Source: Glycine soja (Eukaryota; Streptophyta; Magnoliopsida; Fabales; Fabaceae). From it: DNA of 64,000 nt. The notes under the pieces were generated by a model. It did not search any database and was not told the DNA's origin. It was given only the letters and a program-made list of their open reading frames with translations. How positions within the stretch are numbered: position 1 is the first letter of the stretch; each line of letters opens with the position of its first letter. This document shows, in pieces, positions 34,671 through 47,107 of the stretch. A program made the position numbers and the translations under genes. The stretch is taken from contig NC_041002.1 of NCBI RefSeq assembly GCF_004193775.1, positions 37,917,112-37,981,111 of the forward strand, in the 5' to 3' direction.

Positions 34671-36123
34671 GGATAAAAGATGGTGATGAAAGGATAGTTG
34701 GGTAAACATAGATTCTTTGGAGTCTGCAAACCTTAGATTGGTGCTTCTGGCTGTGGTGGATTGACCAAGGAAAGTTTCAGACAGAGGATTAAAGGTTTGA
34801 AGTGTAGATTGGTGGTTATCAATGCTCTTGTTGCTGAAGCGTAGGGTGCTTGGGAAACATGTACTCTTGGGTTGGGATCTTGGTTTCAAATGAGTCCAAC
34901 TTGTGCTAGCGCATTAAAAAGGAAGCACATACATTTTGGATACCAGTGATCATAACAAAGGTATGATAACAATTACATGACACCAGTGAATTTCTGCTTT
35001 AAACAAGAAAATGCTGAAATGCAGGGGACATTACTTTTTCTTTTGCATTGAATGGCTGATAGACCAAATTACTAACTAATTTTTCACGTAACTACTGTCT
35101 TGAAGTTAATGCAATTAGATTGAAGTTTGGGTTTTTGCTATGTTTGATAAATGTTCTTTAGAATCTTGAAACAATGTTGAGTAACAATGGTAGTGGGTAG
35201 CTGGTTTTTTTCTGTCCCTTTTCTTGTCTTTGCTAAAAGACGGTTTCGAAGTTTTGTTTTAACAGTAAAACTGGAATATTAGAGAGAAGAAATGGCAACA
35301 ACCTTAGAAGCCATTGAATTTTTAAGCCAAGACAAAAATAAGGAACACAACAAAACAAATTTACAAAAAAAAAAAAGGAATCAAATCTTGAGTTTGTATT
35401 GAAGTTTACATGACCAAGACATTTATTTTTGAGCTTGAACAAAATTTACATGAAACTACTATACTACATTTGGGATTTAAACTGAAATGGCTTCAATTCA
35501 ACTCATCATTGAAAACATAGCTGGATCATTTAAGCGTTATTTCAGCTTCAGGACTAATACAGGAAACCATTGATGATTTATCGCCTTATGGTATTGTTAT
35601 AGCACAGCCATTTACTCATTATAAACAATGTTAAGACTTAGTTGTTAGTCCTTACTCGTTACTACCATTGAAAAAGAACATCTCTATTAATCTCAGGAGC
35701 AAGTTCTTCCTAGCGTAATCGCTTCTCTTATTCACCATCCATTTGAATTTTGATTTGATTGCTACTGATTGAAGTTAAATTTAATTACTTTGGTCTTTAT
35801 AGTTATAACAATTAATTGCAGCCAACTGAAACAAAGACATGTGGGTCTTCTCTTTTGCCCTGTGTTTCTTCTCTTCCTCCATTAGGCTGAATCTCATTTC
35901 CCTTGTTACAAGTAATTCATTTTCTTTCACTTCATCTTTCCCCCTTTTCGACTCTTTTGTCAATGCTTTAATATGATTGTTTTTTAAAACACCAAAATTA
36001 TTTCTTGTTTGAAAGAATCTTAAATCAAATTTCATGTATAATGGTAAACTAATGGGAGGAATATCGGGTAATGAGCGAAAGATTAAGACCTAAACTTGAA
36101 AGACTGTTATAGAATTATTTTTT
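34671..36123. other. Gene-free DNA downstream of gene B
   Basis: The first few hundred bases are the presumed trailer of gene B; no clear terminator can be fixed. Around 35815-35945 the sequence resembles 45000-45140 ('aggctgaa.ctcattt' and 'gtaattcattttctt' in both), so the two sides of the transposon block may be a diverged duplication. No gene was recognised. Confidence 0.45.
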
Positions 36124-39100
36124 TTAAGACTTAAATATGTTTTTAATCTCTAACATATATTTAAATTTTGTGTTTATTTCTCAATAAAAAAAACATATTT
36201 GCTTCTTGATATTTGAATAGTTTTTTTAAGATTCCTACCATCAGTTAAATGATGATGTGATCAATAAATATTTTGAAAGACAATTTGTGATGATTTAAAA
36301 ACTCCTAATAGTCATGTAAAGAATTAACTTACAACATCTAATAGTTTAAAAACCGCTACAATCAATTAAAGCAATAAAAAACACACATGTAAAAAAGGTC
36401 ACCTTCCCTTGTTAACATGGCGAGTTTTTATCCTGTCATTTTCTTTCCTCGAGATTCATATAAACAAAAAAAAACGTCTCTCTCTTTTCTCTCTCTGGAA
36501 CCAGCCTCATCTACAAAGGCTTCTCCCTTACCACCATCTCTAGTGTCGAGCAGAATCGTCTCGTTGTCTCTATCCAAGTTCAGTTTCCAACGTTGAGTAG
36601 AGTCACCCCATCGACACCACCCAAGCTTAGCCTAATGCGAAGATCGTGATTTTTCGCCTCGAAACCCAAATCTAGGACATTTGCCACCAAAGATTGCACC
36701 ATCACATCTTGATCAATGTCACCGCCGGTAACCCCCTTGTCACCTTGCGTCCCTCATGAAGGTAGATCCTTCCTTGGATGCAGTGGATTTGGTTTTGGAC
36801 ATCTTTAAGGAATTTGAACAACGGGTCGTTGATGAAAAAATTAGAGATGCTAGTGGGGGTGGGAGAAGAACGTGTCGACGATGCTGAGGCATTGTTAGCC
36901 ATGCATGTTGTAACATCCCATTTTTCGTAAACTAATTTAAAAGAATTTTTTTGGTAAATAAATAGATTTTTAGAAAAATGATGAGGTTTTTATAATTAAA
37001 TAAATAAGGAGAAATAGTTTTATTAATTAAAATAATGGTTTGAGAAAAAATAAAAAGGGTATTTTATTTATTCATTTGATAGGAAATAAAATAGAGTTTG
37101 TTTTTATAAAATAATAAAAATAAATAAATAGAGTAAATAATAGGTTGTGAGTACCCTATATATAAATAACGAAATGTTAGGTCAGACTGACGATAGCTTC
37201 CCTCTCTTTTCCCGTAGACCACCAAATTTGTCTCAGAAAAATAACGATCTCGGACTTATTCACCGTTGGATCGTTGTAAAATTCAGGCACCCTGTTTGCA
37301 ACTCAATTTCGAGCCTTTTCACCGTTGGGAATTTCAAAATCATGTCGGATCTGAGAGAAATACACTTCACATCATAGCCTTTTCTTTTCCTGCAAAAACT
37401 CAAAACTGTCTCGGTAAAACTACGATCCCGGATTCGTTAACCGTTGGATTGTCATAAAATATTTATATGAGGTTCACGATTCATTTCCTCACATTTTCAC
37501 CGTTGGGATTTTGAAAATAATGTCTGTGGATGGAGAAAGATGCATCGCACGTAGGACCATGGAATGGATGCTTTAATCTCTTCTCTTTCTCTTTAACATT
37601 TGGGAACCTTAACAGAACAACTGGATGAGGAGCTCTAGAGAGCACCAGAAATGTCACAATTGATAACAGAGAACGCAGGAGCAACTACATCGAGGTAAGG
37701 ATGAGTTATTCACAATTGGGGATTAGTGAGAACATGTGTATGGATCTTTAGAGTATCAATTGGAATGAGTTTTAGGATGTTTTCGCAATTTTTTATTCTA
37801 TCCTTATAATTATAAGTGTGAATTATATACGTTAGATGAACCAATTGATGTCCCAATGAGAAATTGCTATGAAATTGATGTGTTCTTGTGTTAAGTGTGA
37901 ATCCTATAAATTGAACCTTTGTCTAATTAGCGTGAATTGATGAAATTAAGTAAGTAAAGATTTAACGTAAGAGAGAGTGAGATATTGATTTTGTATTTTC
38001 TCCTTTTCATGTTTTTTAGGTTTTTTTATAGTTTAAAATTAATATTATATTTGAAATTGACCAAAGATTTCTAGTAGATTGTGTGTTGTATTCTTAGATA
38101 ATATATATGAATTCATGTATACTTATATATACGGGAAATTGTTCATATAATTATTTAGAATTGGTACATTGAAAGCTTACTTTGAAATTCATGACCCAAT
38201 ATGATGTATGTTGCTGGTTTTATATATATAAATTTAGCTATATATTTATTTATATTAATATTTTATGTAAATAATATTGTAGTGTGATTCCAAAAATTAT
38301 TCAAGTGTTGGAGTTTGAGAATATTATGGTTAGATTTGAGGTACATGTGTATTGAGTTGTGAGCTGTGAATTATACAATAATCCGACCAGTGTTGATATT
38401 GAGAAAAGTGTTGATACGCAGTATTAAAAAAAAATGTAGGTTTCTTATTTAGGAACCAATGTTAAATTGTAGCGCAATGTGTTAAACGTGTTTGAAACAC
38501 GAGTGTGAGGTCGTGGGTATTGTATAATTCATGAGCAGTGTTTATAAATGGAATATGTGATGAATTGTGGAATAACATGTTGCTTTGAGATTATAATATT
38601 GTTATTGAGATTGAGTATAAGTGCAAAGTTGAACATGTGTAAATTTGTGAGATACGTGTAAACATGTGATGGTGGATTGTGACACTATGAGATGTGAAAT
38701 TGTGAATGAGTTTTGGTTGTGAATAAATGTGTGGTTAAAACTTGATGTAACATTACTTGTGTTGTAAGTTGTGAATTGTACAATAACCCGACCAATGTTA
38801 TCTTGAGAAAAGTGTTGATGCGCAGTGTTAAAGCGAAAATGTAGGTTTCCTATGTAGGAACCAGTATTAAATTGTAGCGCAATTGTGTTAAACGTGTTTA
38901 AAACACGATTGTGAGATCGTGACTATTGTATAATTCATGAGCAGCGTCTGCATGCAAAAAATTATTTTAAGGGTTGGACCTGAATCAGGAGGGAAAGGTC
39001 CTGACGGACTCTTCGGAGTGTAGGTCTTAGGGGTCACCCGGTTTGAGTGCTCCTTTAAGCTTGTGCCGATCCCACATGGTTGAAGCATTCTCGCAAAACA

Positions 39101-40540
39101 ACGTGACCCCGACTGGTCTCCCTATGATTTTACTTAGTGAGAGTGACCTGACATACTCATTGTGTGGTGTGTCTTGTTATGTACTCCTAAGAGCCCTAGG
39201 GTGATTTTTCACTGACATGGTACCACATTGCATATAGGCTTGAGTCTTAGCATAACTGTTGCATGCGCTTGCTAATTGTTTATTATGAAATTGATGTATT
39301 ATTATGTCTTGATCGGAGTGTGTGATTCTTGTGTAATGTGATTGATGATTGAAAAGTGAATTTTGAATGACAAAGTGGTGGAATTACGTGAGTTATGTTT
39401 AAGTAAGTTTTATTTTGTTTATATGATATGTATATCTAGTTGTCTTGCTTCTCTATTAGTTAGGAATGTGATAACTCACTCCCGGTGTGCTATTTGTGTT
39501 TGGATCCTGTGATGATCCTGAACTTTGCGTTCGGGGGAGCAGATGACTAGGTGAATTGCTTTAAGGAACCTTGTGCTGAAGGACGTTGGGACACAATGCT
39601 CTGGTAGGATGTGACATTGGGGTATAAGTTTTTATATTAATTGCATGTTGTTAGTCTATTTTATTTTACCTTACTAATTTAACAAAATATTTTTTGTAAA
39701 TTTTGACAGTCTTATTTTGAGTCGAATATGTTTTAATAAGTTTTAATTGATAATAGTGAAGTGAATGTGAACCTTTTACCCACGTGAATTTATTTACCGA
39801 TATTTTTATATATTTTATTTATTTATATATATGTCGGGGTAGAAGGTGTCACACATGTCATTTTCGAAGGCATCAAGGCCATCACCAAATTCATCAGCTC
39901 TTCATTGGTTCTATGTTTCGATTTGAGTTTGCTTTTGACTCGATTTGATTCACATTTAATTAGGATTTATTTTCCTATTTGTAGAAGTAAAATTAAACCT
40001 TTATTTTTAAATAATGTATTTTTTTTTGTTATTTTGTGCTTTTGTGAATTGTTTTACAATCGAAGTATCATTGCATCTTCTTTGGTTTTGTGGCCGTGGA
40101 AATATTCAAATTGGTTGTTCAACATTTTACATTTCCTCTAAGTGTATTTCTCTTATGTCCACTATGGAGTTTCCCTTGAGTGATAGATTGATCGCTTTTA
40201 ATTGAAATGCAAACAACGCAGGAGTAAAATCCTTATCTACATAGGCATCATCTTTGGTAGCACAAATGTTTTTTATGATTCAATTACCCATTTATGAATG
40301 GAGGGATATGGATTAGGCTAAGGAAGGAGTCATTGTCATAATTTTTTTTTATTCTAGCGGTTTTTGACTATTAGAAATTGTAATTTTAATTCCAAATTGA
40401 ATATTGACGATTGAATCGTCACAAGGACATTAAACTAACTTTTCTCATACCAAAGAACGAATATAAAGGAAAAATTTATTATAAAGTAAAGCAAAATTTA
40501 AATATATAGTAGAAATCAAAAATATATTTAAACTTTTTTT
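36124..40540. mobile_element. Possible Mutator-like element with long inverted ends, carrying a gene-like fragment
   Basis: The left end 36126-36172 ('gacttaaatatgtttttaat', later 'atatatttaaattttg') is similar in reverse complement to 40488-40535 ('caaaatttaaatatat', later 'aaatatatttaaactt'), about 45 bases with several mismatches. A clear 9-bp target duplication was not found because both flanks are T-rich. Inside, 36430-36905 and 39854-40300 are GC-richer than their surroundings and contain open frames on both strands around 36700-36900 with no recognised product. A solo LTR (36909-39853) splits that region. Confidence 0.4.
36909..39853. mobile_element. Solo LTR, gypsy-like family (copy 2)
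   Basis: It begins tgtaacatccc and ends ggtgtcaca, with a perfect 5-bp target duplication catgt (36904-36908 and 39854-39858). At 2,945 bp it has no internal retrotransposon genes, so the element has been reduced to one LTR by recombination. A block of about 150 bases with 'aggaaccagtattaaattg' is present twice (near 38395 and 38780), an internal duplication shared with copy 3. It is inserted in the gene-like fragment of the surrounding element. Confidence 0.88.
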
Positions 40541-41360
40541 AAACTCCAAAATGGATTATTGTTTGAGCTTCATTGTCAAGATCTAGGATTAGTAAAGTTA
40601 GAAGAAATTTCCAATTGTCCAAAATGAACACTTAAAATTTCAATTCTTAGAATTGTGTTTAAACAATCTAGGATTAATTCTACATCTTTTTATATAACGG
40701 TTTTGCTATTTCCTTCTATCCAAAGATCAAATGAGACTGATACTGATGACATTCTCTATTGCAATGGGATGGAAGTTCTTGTTGTCATTAATGAAATGGT
40801 TTTCAACTTCATTTCATTGCATTGTTAACATTAAATAAGTTCCACTACTAAAAAAAACCATTTTTAACGACGTTCAATCTACTATGGTTCTATTGAACTG
40901 ATGTAGATTGGTTAGCGGTGGTAGTCTTGTAATTATTGCGAAGATGACGACGATGTTTACGGCAGACCGTCTTTATAGGTAAATATGGAATGACAATTTG
41001 GTAAATTGGTTGTTATATTCAAAGGCAGTTCATCCAGAGGACTGTCGTTGAATGCGCATTTCATACAGTCACGTGCACGAGTCTACATCGGTTATTAGCC
41101 AAAACCGATGTAGAATGGTTTAGCATCTACTACGGTGCCCTAAGGCACGATGTAGAAAAACCGCCATTCTATATCGGTTATTAACCAAAACCGATGTAGA
41201 ATGGTTTAGCATCTACTACGGTGCATTAAGACACGATTTTTGGCTGATAACCGATGTAGAATGATTTTAGAAAAACTGTCATTTTACATCGGTTATCAAA
41301 ACAACCGATGTAGAATGGTTTAAGATACTACTACGGTTTGACAGAACGCGATGTAGAAAG

Positions 41361-42613
41361 TGTAACATTACATTTTTCGTAAGCTAATTTAAAAAGAATT
41401 GTTATTTATAAATAAATAGAATTTTAGAAAAATGATGAGATTTTATAAATAAATAAGGAGATATGATTATTAATTAAAATAATGATTTGAGAGAAAATAA
41501 AAAAGGTATTTTATTTATTTGTTTGATAGAGAATAAAATAGAGTTTTATTTTATAAAATAATGAATAAATAAATAGAGTAAACCTAGCTATATATAGCGT
41601 TAGTTCAGTTTTCACACCGACGATGCCTCTTCTTTCCCTCATTTTCGTTTTTCTCTCTTCTCCTCCCAAAACCCTCTCTTTTTCCCGTAGGCCACTAAAC
41701 CTGTCTCAGAAAAATGACGATCTCAGACTCATTCATCGTTGGATCGTCGTGAAATTTGATTACCAGGTTCGCAACCCATTTTCGAGAATTTTCACTGTTG
41801 GGAATTTCGATATCATGTTTGAGCTGAGAGAAATATCATTCACATCGTAGCCTTTTCCTTTCACCGGTTTCGTTAGCCGTTGGATTGTCTTAAATTTTGG
41901 ATATGTTGTTTGAAATTTAATTATGCACATGTTCACCGTTGGGATTTGCAAGATAATGTTTGTGGATGGAGAAAAAGGAATCGCATGAAGATAGTACAAA
42001 TGGAGCCTTCAATCCCTTCTCATCCTCTCAAACGTTTGAGAACCTTATCAGAGCAACCAAGAAGAATCTTAGGAACTTGTTAGAGATGTCTCTATCGTTG
42101 TCAGAAGACACGTGAGTCCGCTTAGAGGTAAGAGACGAGTTATTCACAATTGGGAATTAGTGAGAACATGTGTATGGATCCTTAGTGTATCAATTGGAAT
42201 GAGTTTTGGGGTGTTTCTGCAATTTTTATTTTATCCTTATAATTATAATTGTTAATTATATATGAATTGTATATGTTTGATGAACTAGTTGATGTCCCAA
42301 TGAGAAATTGTTGTGAAATTAATGTGTTCTTGTTTTGAGTGTGAACCCTTAAAAAGAAATTGAACTCTTTTTATTAACGTGAATTATATTCTAAATAGTA
42401 TTATTTTTAATGACTTATTTTATATGAATTATTATCTTATTCTATATTTTTCCACGACGATGATCAACATGTTGTGTGTATATATTTATTGTAATACTAA
42501 AATAATAAATTAAATAAAGTTGTAAGGTTAATGCCTAGTGGTAATTTCTTTTGATGTAACATTAAATTAATTGTTATAAAAACTCTTTTGATTAAAAATA
42601 ATGTAGCTTGATT

Positions 42614-42686
<73 letters not shown>

Positions 42687-44347
42687 TTGTGTCATGCAAA
42701 CATGATTATTGTGTGATGTGTATATGAGTTATGAGATGTTAAATTGTGGAAATGATATTTGGTTGTGAATAAGTGGATGTGTTTAACACTTGATGTACAA
42801 TAATGGTATTGTGAGTTGTGAATTATACAATAACCCGACCAGTGTTTATGCGCAATGTTAAAGAGAAAATATAGGTTCCTAGTTAGGAACCAGTGTTAAA
42901 TTGTAGTGCAATGTGTTAAACGTGTTTGAAACATGAGTGTGAGGTCGTGGTATTGTGTAATTCATGAGCAGTGTTTATAAATGGAATATGTGATGAATTA
43001 TGGAATAACATGTTGCTTTGAGATTATAATACTGTTATTGAGATTGAGTATAAGTGTAAAGTTAAACATGCGTTAATTTGTGTGATATGTGTAAACATGT
43101 GATAGTGGATTGTGACACTATGAGACGTGAATTTGTGAAAGAGTTTTGGTTGTGGATAAGTGTGTAGTTAACACTTGATGTTACATTACTTGTGTTGTAG
43201 GCTATGAATTGTACAATAACCCGACCAGTGTTATCTTGAGAAAAGCGTTGATGCGTAGTGTTAAAGAGAAAATGTAGGTTCCTAATTAGGAACCAGTGTT
43301 AAAGAGAAAGTGTAGGTTTCCTATTTAGGAACTAGTGTTAAATCATAGCACAATTGTGTTGAACGTGTTTAAAACACGAGTGTGAGGTCGTGGGTATTGT
43401 ATAATTTATGAGCAGTGTCTGCATGCAAAATTTTTTTAGGGGTTGGACCTGAATCAGGAGGGAGAGACCCTGATGGACTCTTCAGAGTGTAGGCCTTGGG
43501 GGTCACCGGGTTTGAGTGCTCCTTTAAGCCTATGCTGATCCCATATGGGTGGAACATTCTCGCAAAACATCGTGATCCTGAATGGTCTCCCTATGATCTT
43601 ACTTAATGAGAGTGACCTGACAAATTCATTGTGTGGTGTGTCTTGTTATGTACTCTTAAGCGTCTCAGGGTGGTTTTTCACTGACATGGTACCACATTAC
43701 ATATAGGATTGCGTCTTAGCATAACTGTTGCATACGCTTGCTAGTTGTTTATTATGAAATTGATGTGTTATTATGTCTTAAGCAGAGTGTGTGATTCATG
43801 TGTAATGTGATTGATGATTGAAAAGTGTGATTGACGATTGAAAGGTGAATTTTGAATGACAAAGTGGAGGAATTATGTGAGTTATATTTGAGTAAGTTTT
43901 ATTTTGTTTATATGATATGTATATCTAGTTATCTTGCTTCTCTATTAGTTAGGAATGTGATAATTCACTCTCTGTGTGTTGTTTGTGTTTGGATCTTGTG
44001 ATGATCTTGAACTTTGTGTTCGGGAAAGCCGATGGCTAGGTGAAGTGCTTTAAGGAACCTTGTACTGAAGGACATCGGGATACAATGCTCTGATAGGATG
44101 TGACATTAGGGTATAAGTTGCTATATTAATTGTATGAGGTCTTAGACAACCTTGTTTTGAGCCGAAATAATTTTTTAATTATTTGAACAAGTTTTATTAT
44201 GGTATTAGAAAAGTGAATGTGAGCCTTTTACCCTTTTGAAAGGCTTGTATTTAAATGTATTTTAAAAACTTTTAATTAAATTTGATCTCTTATTTCTTTT
44301 ATTTATTTATATATATATATATATATGTCGGGGTAGAGGGTGTCACA
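41361..44347. mobile_element. Solo LTR, gypsy-like family (copy 3), nested in CACTA
   Basis: It begins tgtaacattac and ends gtgtcaca. Flanks are gaaag and gaaat, a 5-bp duplication with one mismatch. At 2,987 bp it parallels copy 2 along its length, including the duplicated 'aggaaccagtgttaaat' block near 42880, 43290 and 43325. It contains a long TA microsatellite. It is younger than the CACTA element it split. Confidence 0.85.
42617..42683. repeat. (TA)n microsatellite
   Basis: An uninterrupted run of about 33 TA units inside solo LTR copy 3. Copies 1 and 2 have no run of this length at the same place, so it expanded after insertion. Confidence 0.95.
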
Positions 44348-44623
44348 GAAATGATGGTATTCTACATCGGTTATATGCACAACCGATGTAGAATGTTCAC
44401 TATTCTACATCGGTTGTGTACTAACAACCGATGTAGAATATTCACAATTCTACGACGGGTTTTACAAGACACCCGTCTTCGAACGTGAGAGATTCTACAT
44501 CGGTCAGATAACCGTCGTTGTAGAGCGCGTGACTTTCAACATCGCCTGCTACGATGACGCGGCATAACCGATATAAAATGGGTAAAAGAACCGATGTATA
44601 AAGACTATTTTCTAGTAGTGTTC

Positions 44624-47107
44624 ATGCAAGCGTAGATATATTTATGGAAATTATTAATGAATAAAAATTTAAATCTTATAAAGATTAAAATTGAACAAAC
44701 ATGAACTGACAGGAACTAAAAAAATATCTTACCGAGATCAAAATTAAAAAAAATATTTAAAAACATTAAAATTAGAAAAATAAATTTATAAGAAAAAAAA
44801 TATTAACTTACATGCATAAAAAAATAGTATAAATTAAATATAAATCCTCACTCATAATATGGTCGTGCATCAACGTATATATCCAACATCTAGTTAATTC
44901 ATAAAAGGATCACGTTTTTGCTAATCACTAAGAGGTTAGAACAATTACTTTTCAAAATTGTTGTTTCTATTTATTGCGAACCATTTGAATTTAGATTACA
45001 ATTCAAGTTGGCCCAAGCAAATAGAACCGAAGGCACATGGTTCTTCTCATCTTCTATTTTGCTTTGAATTTCTTCTCTTGTTCCTATAGGCTGAAGCTCA
45101 TTTAGTTTCCTTTGATATGGTAATTCATTTTCTTTTACACTGAACTTCTCATGGGAAAATTGCGCAATCCAAGTGTATCAGGTGGAGAGGGGATCTTATC
45201 TAGTCGTATCCAAGTGACCTCGGGAGATACTATTCACACTGCGTAAATTACTTTTCTCACTACCCACGTGGGTAGTTTTTATTAAGTTCCAAAAGTACCC
45301 TTCCCATGAAAACAAGATTCAGTTGTTCACTAGTAAAATGGGGACCGCATTTTTTATGTACAAAGTCGAGGTGAAAAAGAATTAAACAATAAAAACAAGA
45401 TTTCATTCCATAATAAATCATGTTGTTGTTTACTTTTCTTTACCCCTATTTACTAAAACAGAAGTATACTTCCATTGAAAAAGATGATCAAATTTACTAA
45501 AACGGAAAGAATGCTTCCATTGAGAAGGATACACAAATTTAATTTCAAAACCGAAATGATACCACGTATTTACTCTTTCTAATATCAATAGGTCAGCAAA
45601 ATGAAAAATGCAAAATGCTTGAATCTCAACAGGCACGGGTCAGTGTGGCGTGATGCACGAGTGGCATGAAGTGGGCAATGCATGGGTGGCGAGATATACG
45701 TTTAGACAGGGTGAGGTGGTCAACGCGGTGTGGGGTAATGCAGATCTCAACAAGGCGTGGTGGTTTGGTAACACAAACATGATTCTGAGGCGTGGCACAC
45801 AATAGTGATAGAGGAGGGATGGTGCACGATGGTGGGATGAAAGTTAAGGGTGAGATTCTGAAGGAAAGGGAAATAGGGTGCGAGAAAGGGAAGGAGGTTC
45901 ATCATTTCACAAAATTTTGTAGTGAAAATACCAATTTTGATAGTGAGAATAGAATCTTTTAGTGACCTTTCATCTCGAGTCTTGAGTTATCAAGTCACTT
46001 TTTTTTTTTTTTAAATAGTGGCATAAAGGTTTGAATTTATTATTTCATGTATGCTAATCTAACCCCCACCACTTGCTCGACCAATTGTGGATCCACAATG
46101 TGGCCACCCCCACAAAGTATTTTTTTTTACTTAATATTTCAAAGTAATTATTTTTTTCTCCCATAAAAATAAGTATTATTCCTATAAAATAATTATTTTA
46201 AAAATAAATGTAAAAAATTATAAAAGCTTAAAAAAAATTAGTAATAACTTTACATAAAGAAAAGTAAATTGACACTAATTTTACTCTAGAAAATAAATTG
46301 GTTTTAATTTTCCCACTTTACCAATTTTAATTTTAACCGTTTTGAATTTCTCTAATCTTTTTAATACCTAATATGAAAATGGACAGAAGAAAATTTTAAT
46401 TTGTAAAACTTTAGATATTTTGATATTTTGTTTGTCATAAAATCATGTCTTTTGTAAAATCTTATAATGTTTTCATGTGTAAAATTATTATAAATTATTT
46501 TTTGACTTCACTAAAAAATATTTTTAAATCCACCGGTGTCCAACCCTAGTGGATACGAGTTATCAGGTCACTTGGTAACACAGTTGGGCAACTCCCCGTT
46601 CAACACCAGAGTTGCATTATAAAAAATTGATTTTTGTACAAAACAGCAAAAAAAATTAGTAGAATGTGAAAAAAAAACTACAAACTACCACAAGAAAATC
46701 AAGTGTAAAATTAGTTTATTAGATTTTTAAATTCTAGCACGTAATTTAAAGTAAGTAAAGTTCTTATGAATTTAATTGGTCATCAGTTTAAGTGATCATC
46801 ATCATCATCCAATAGAAACAAAATTTTAAATGATAAAACCAATTATTACAAAATATAATTGCATATATTTTTCATATCAATATTTAAATGATATTAATAT
46901 ATTATGTATTTAAATATACTCCATATTTAAACATATTTACAAAATAAATAATGTATCGAAAAACACATTCTTAAGACTTTAACTCGGTGCAATTCATGCT
47001 ATAAAGCCTTTTTACGAAATAACAATGTTCAAGCTCATCAATCCCTAACATAGGTTGTGTTCATGCTACAAGACAAATGGGTAATGAGCTTTCAATTACA
47101 ATAATAA
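44624..47107. other. Gene-free DNA; includes a G-rich segment
   Basis: No gene was recognised. Between 45630 and 45900 the plus strand is strikingly G-rich with many tgg, gtg and cgtg words, in contrast with its AT-rich surroundings. It has no convincing reading frame. The rest is AT-rich. Confidence 0.45.

Larger units (their letters stand above)
40843..44620. mobile_element. Non-autonomous CACTA element with nested solo LTR
   Basis: The ends are CACTACTAAAAAAAACC and, reversed, CACTACTAGAAAATAG. The trinucleotide ttc flanks both sides (40840-40842 and 44621-44623), the expected 3-bp duplication. Subterminal arrays of tacatcggtt in both orientations fill 40900-41355 and 44355-44600. Removing the solo LTR at 41361-44347 leaves an element of about 0.8 kb with no coding capacity. 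Confidence 0.9.

Noticed and set aside
36702..36902. Minus-strand frame beginning MANNASASSTRSSPTPTS
   Set aside because: No recognised family, and it is cut by a solo LTR. Treated as part of an unknown captured fragment, not a gene.
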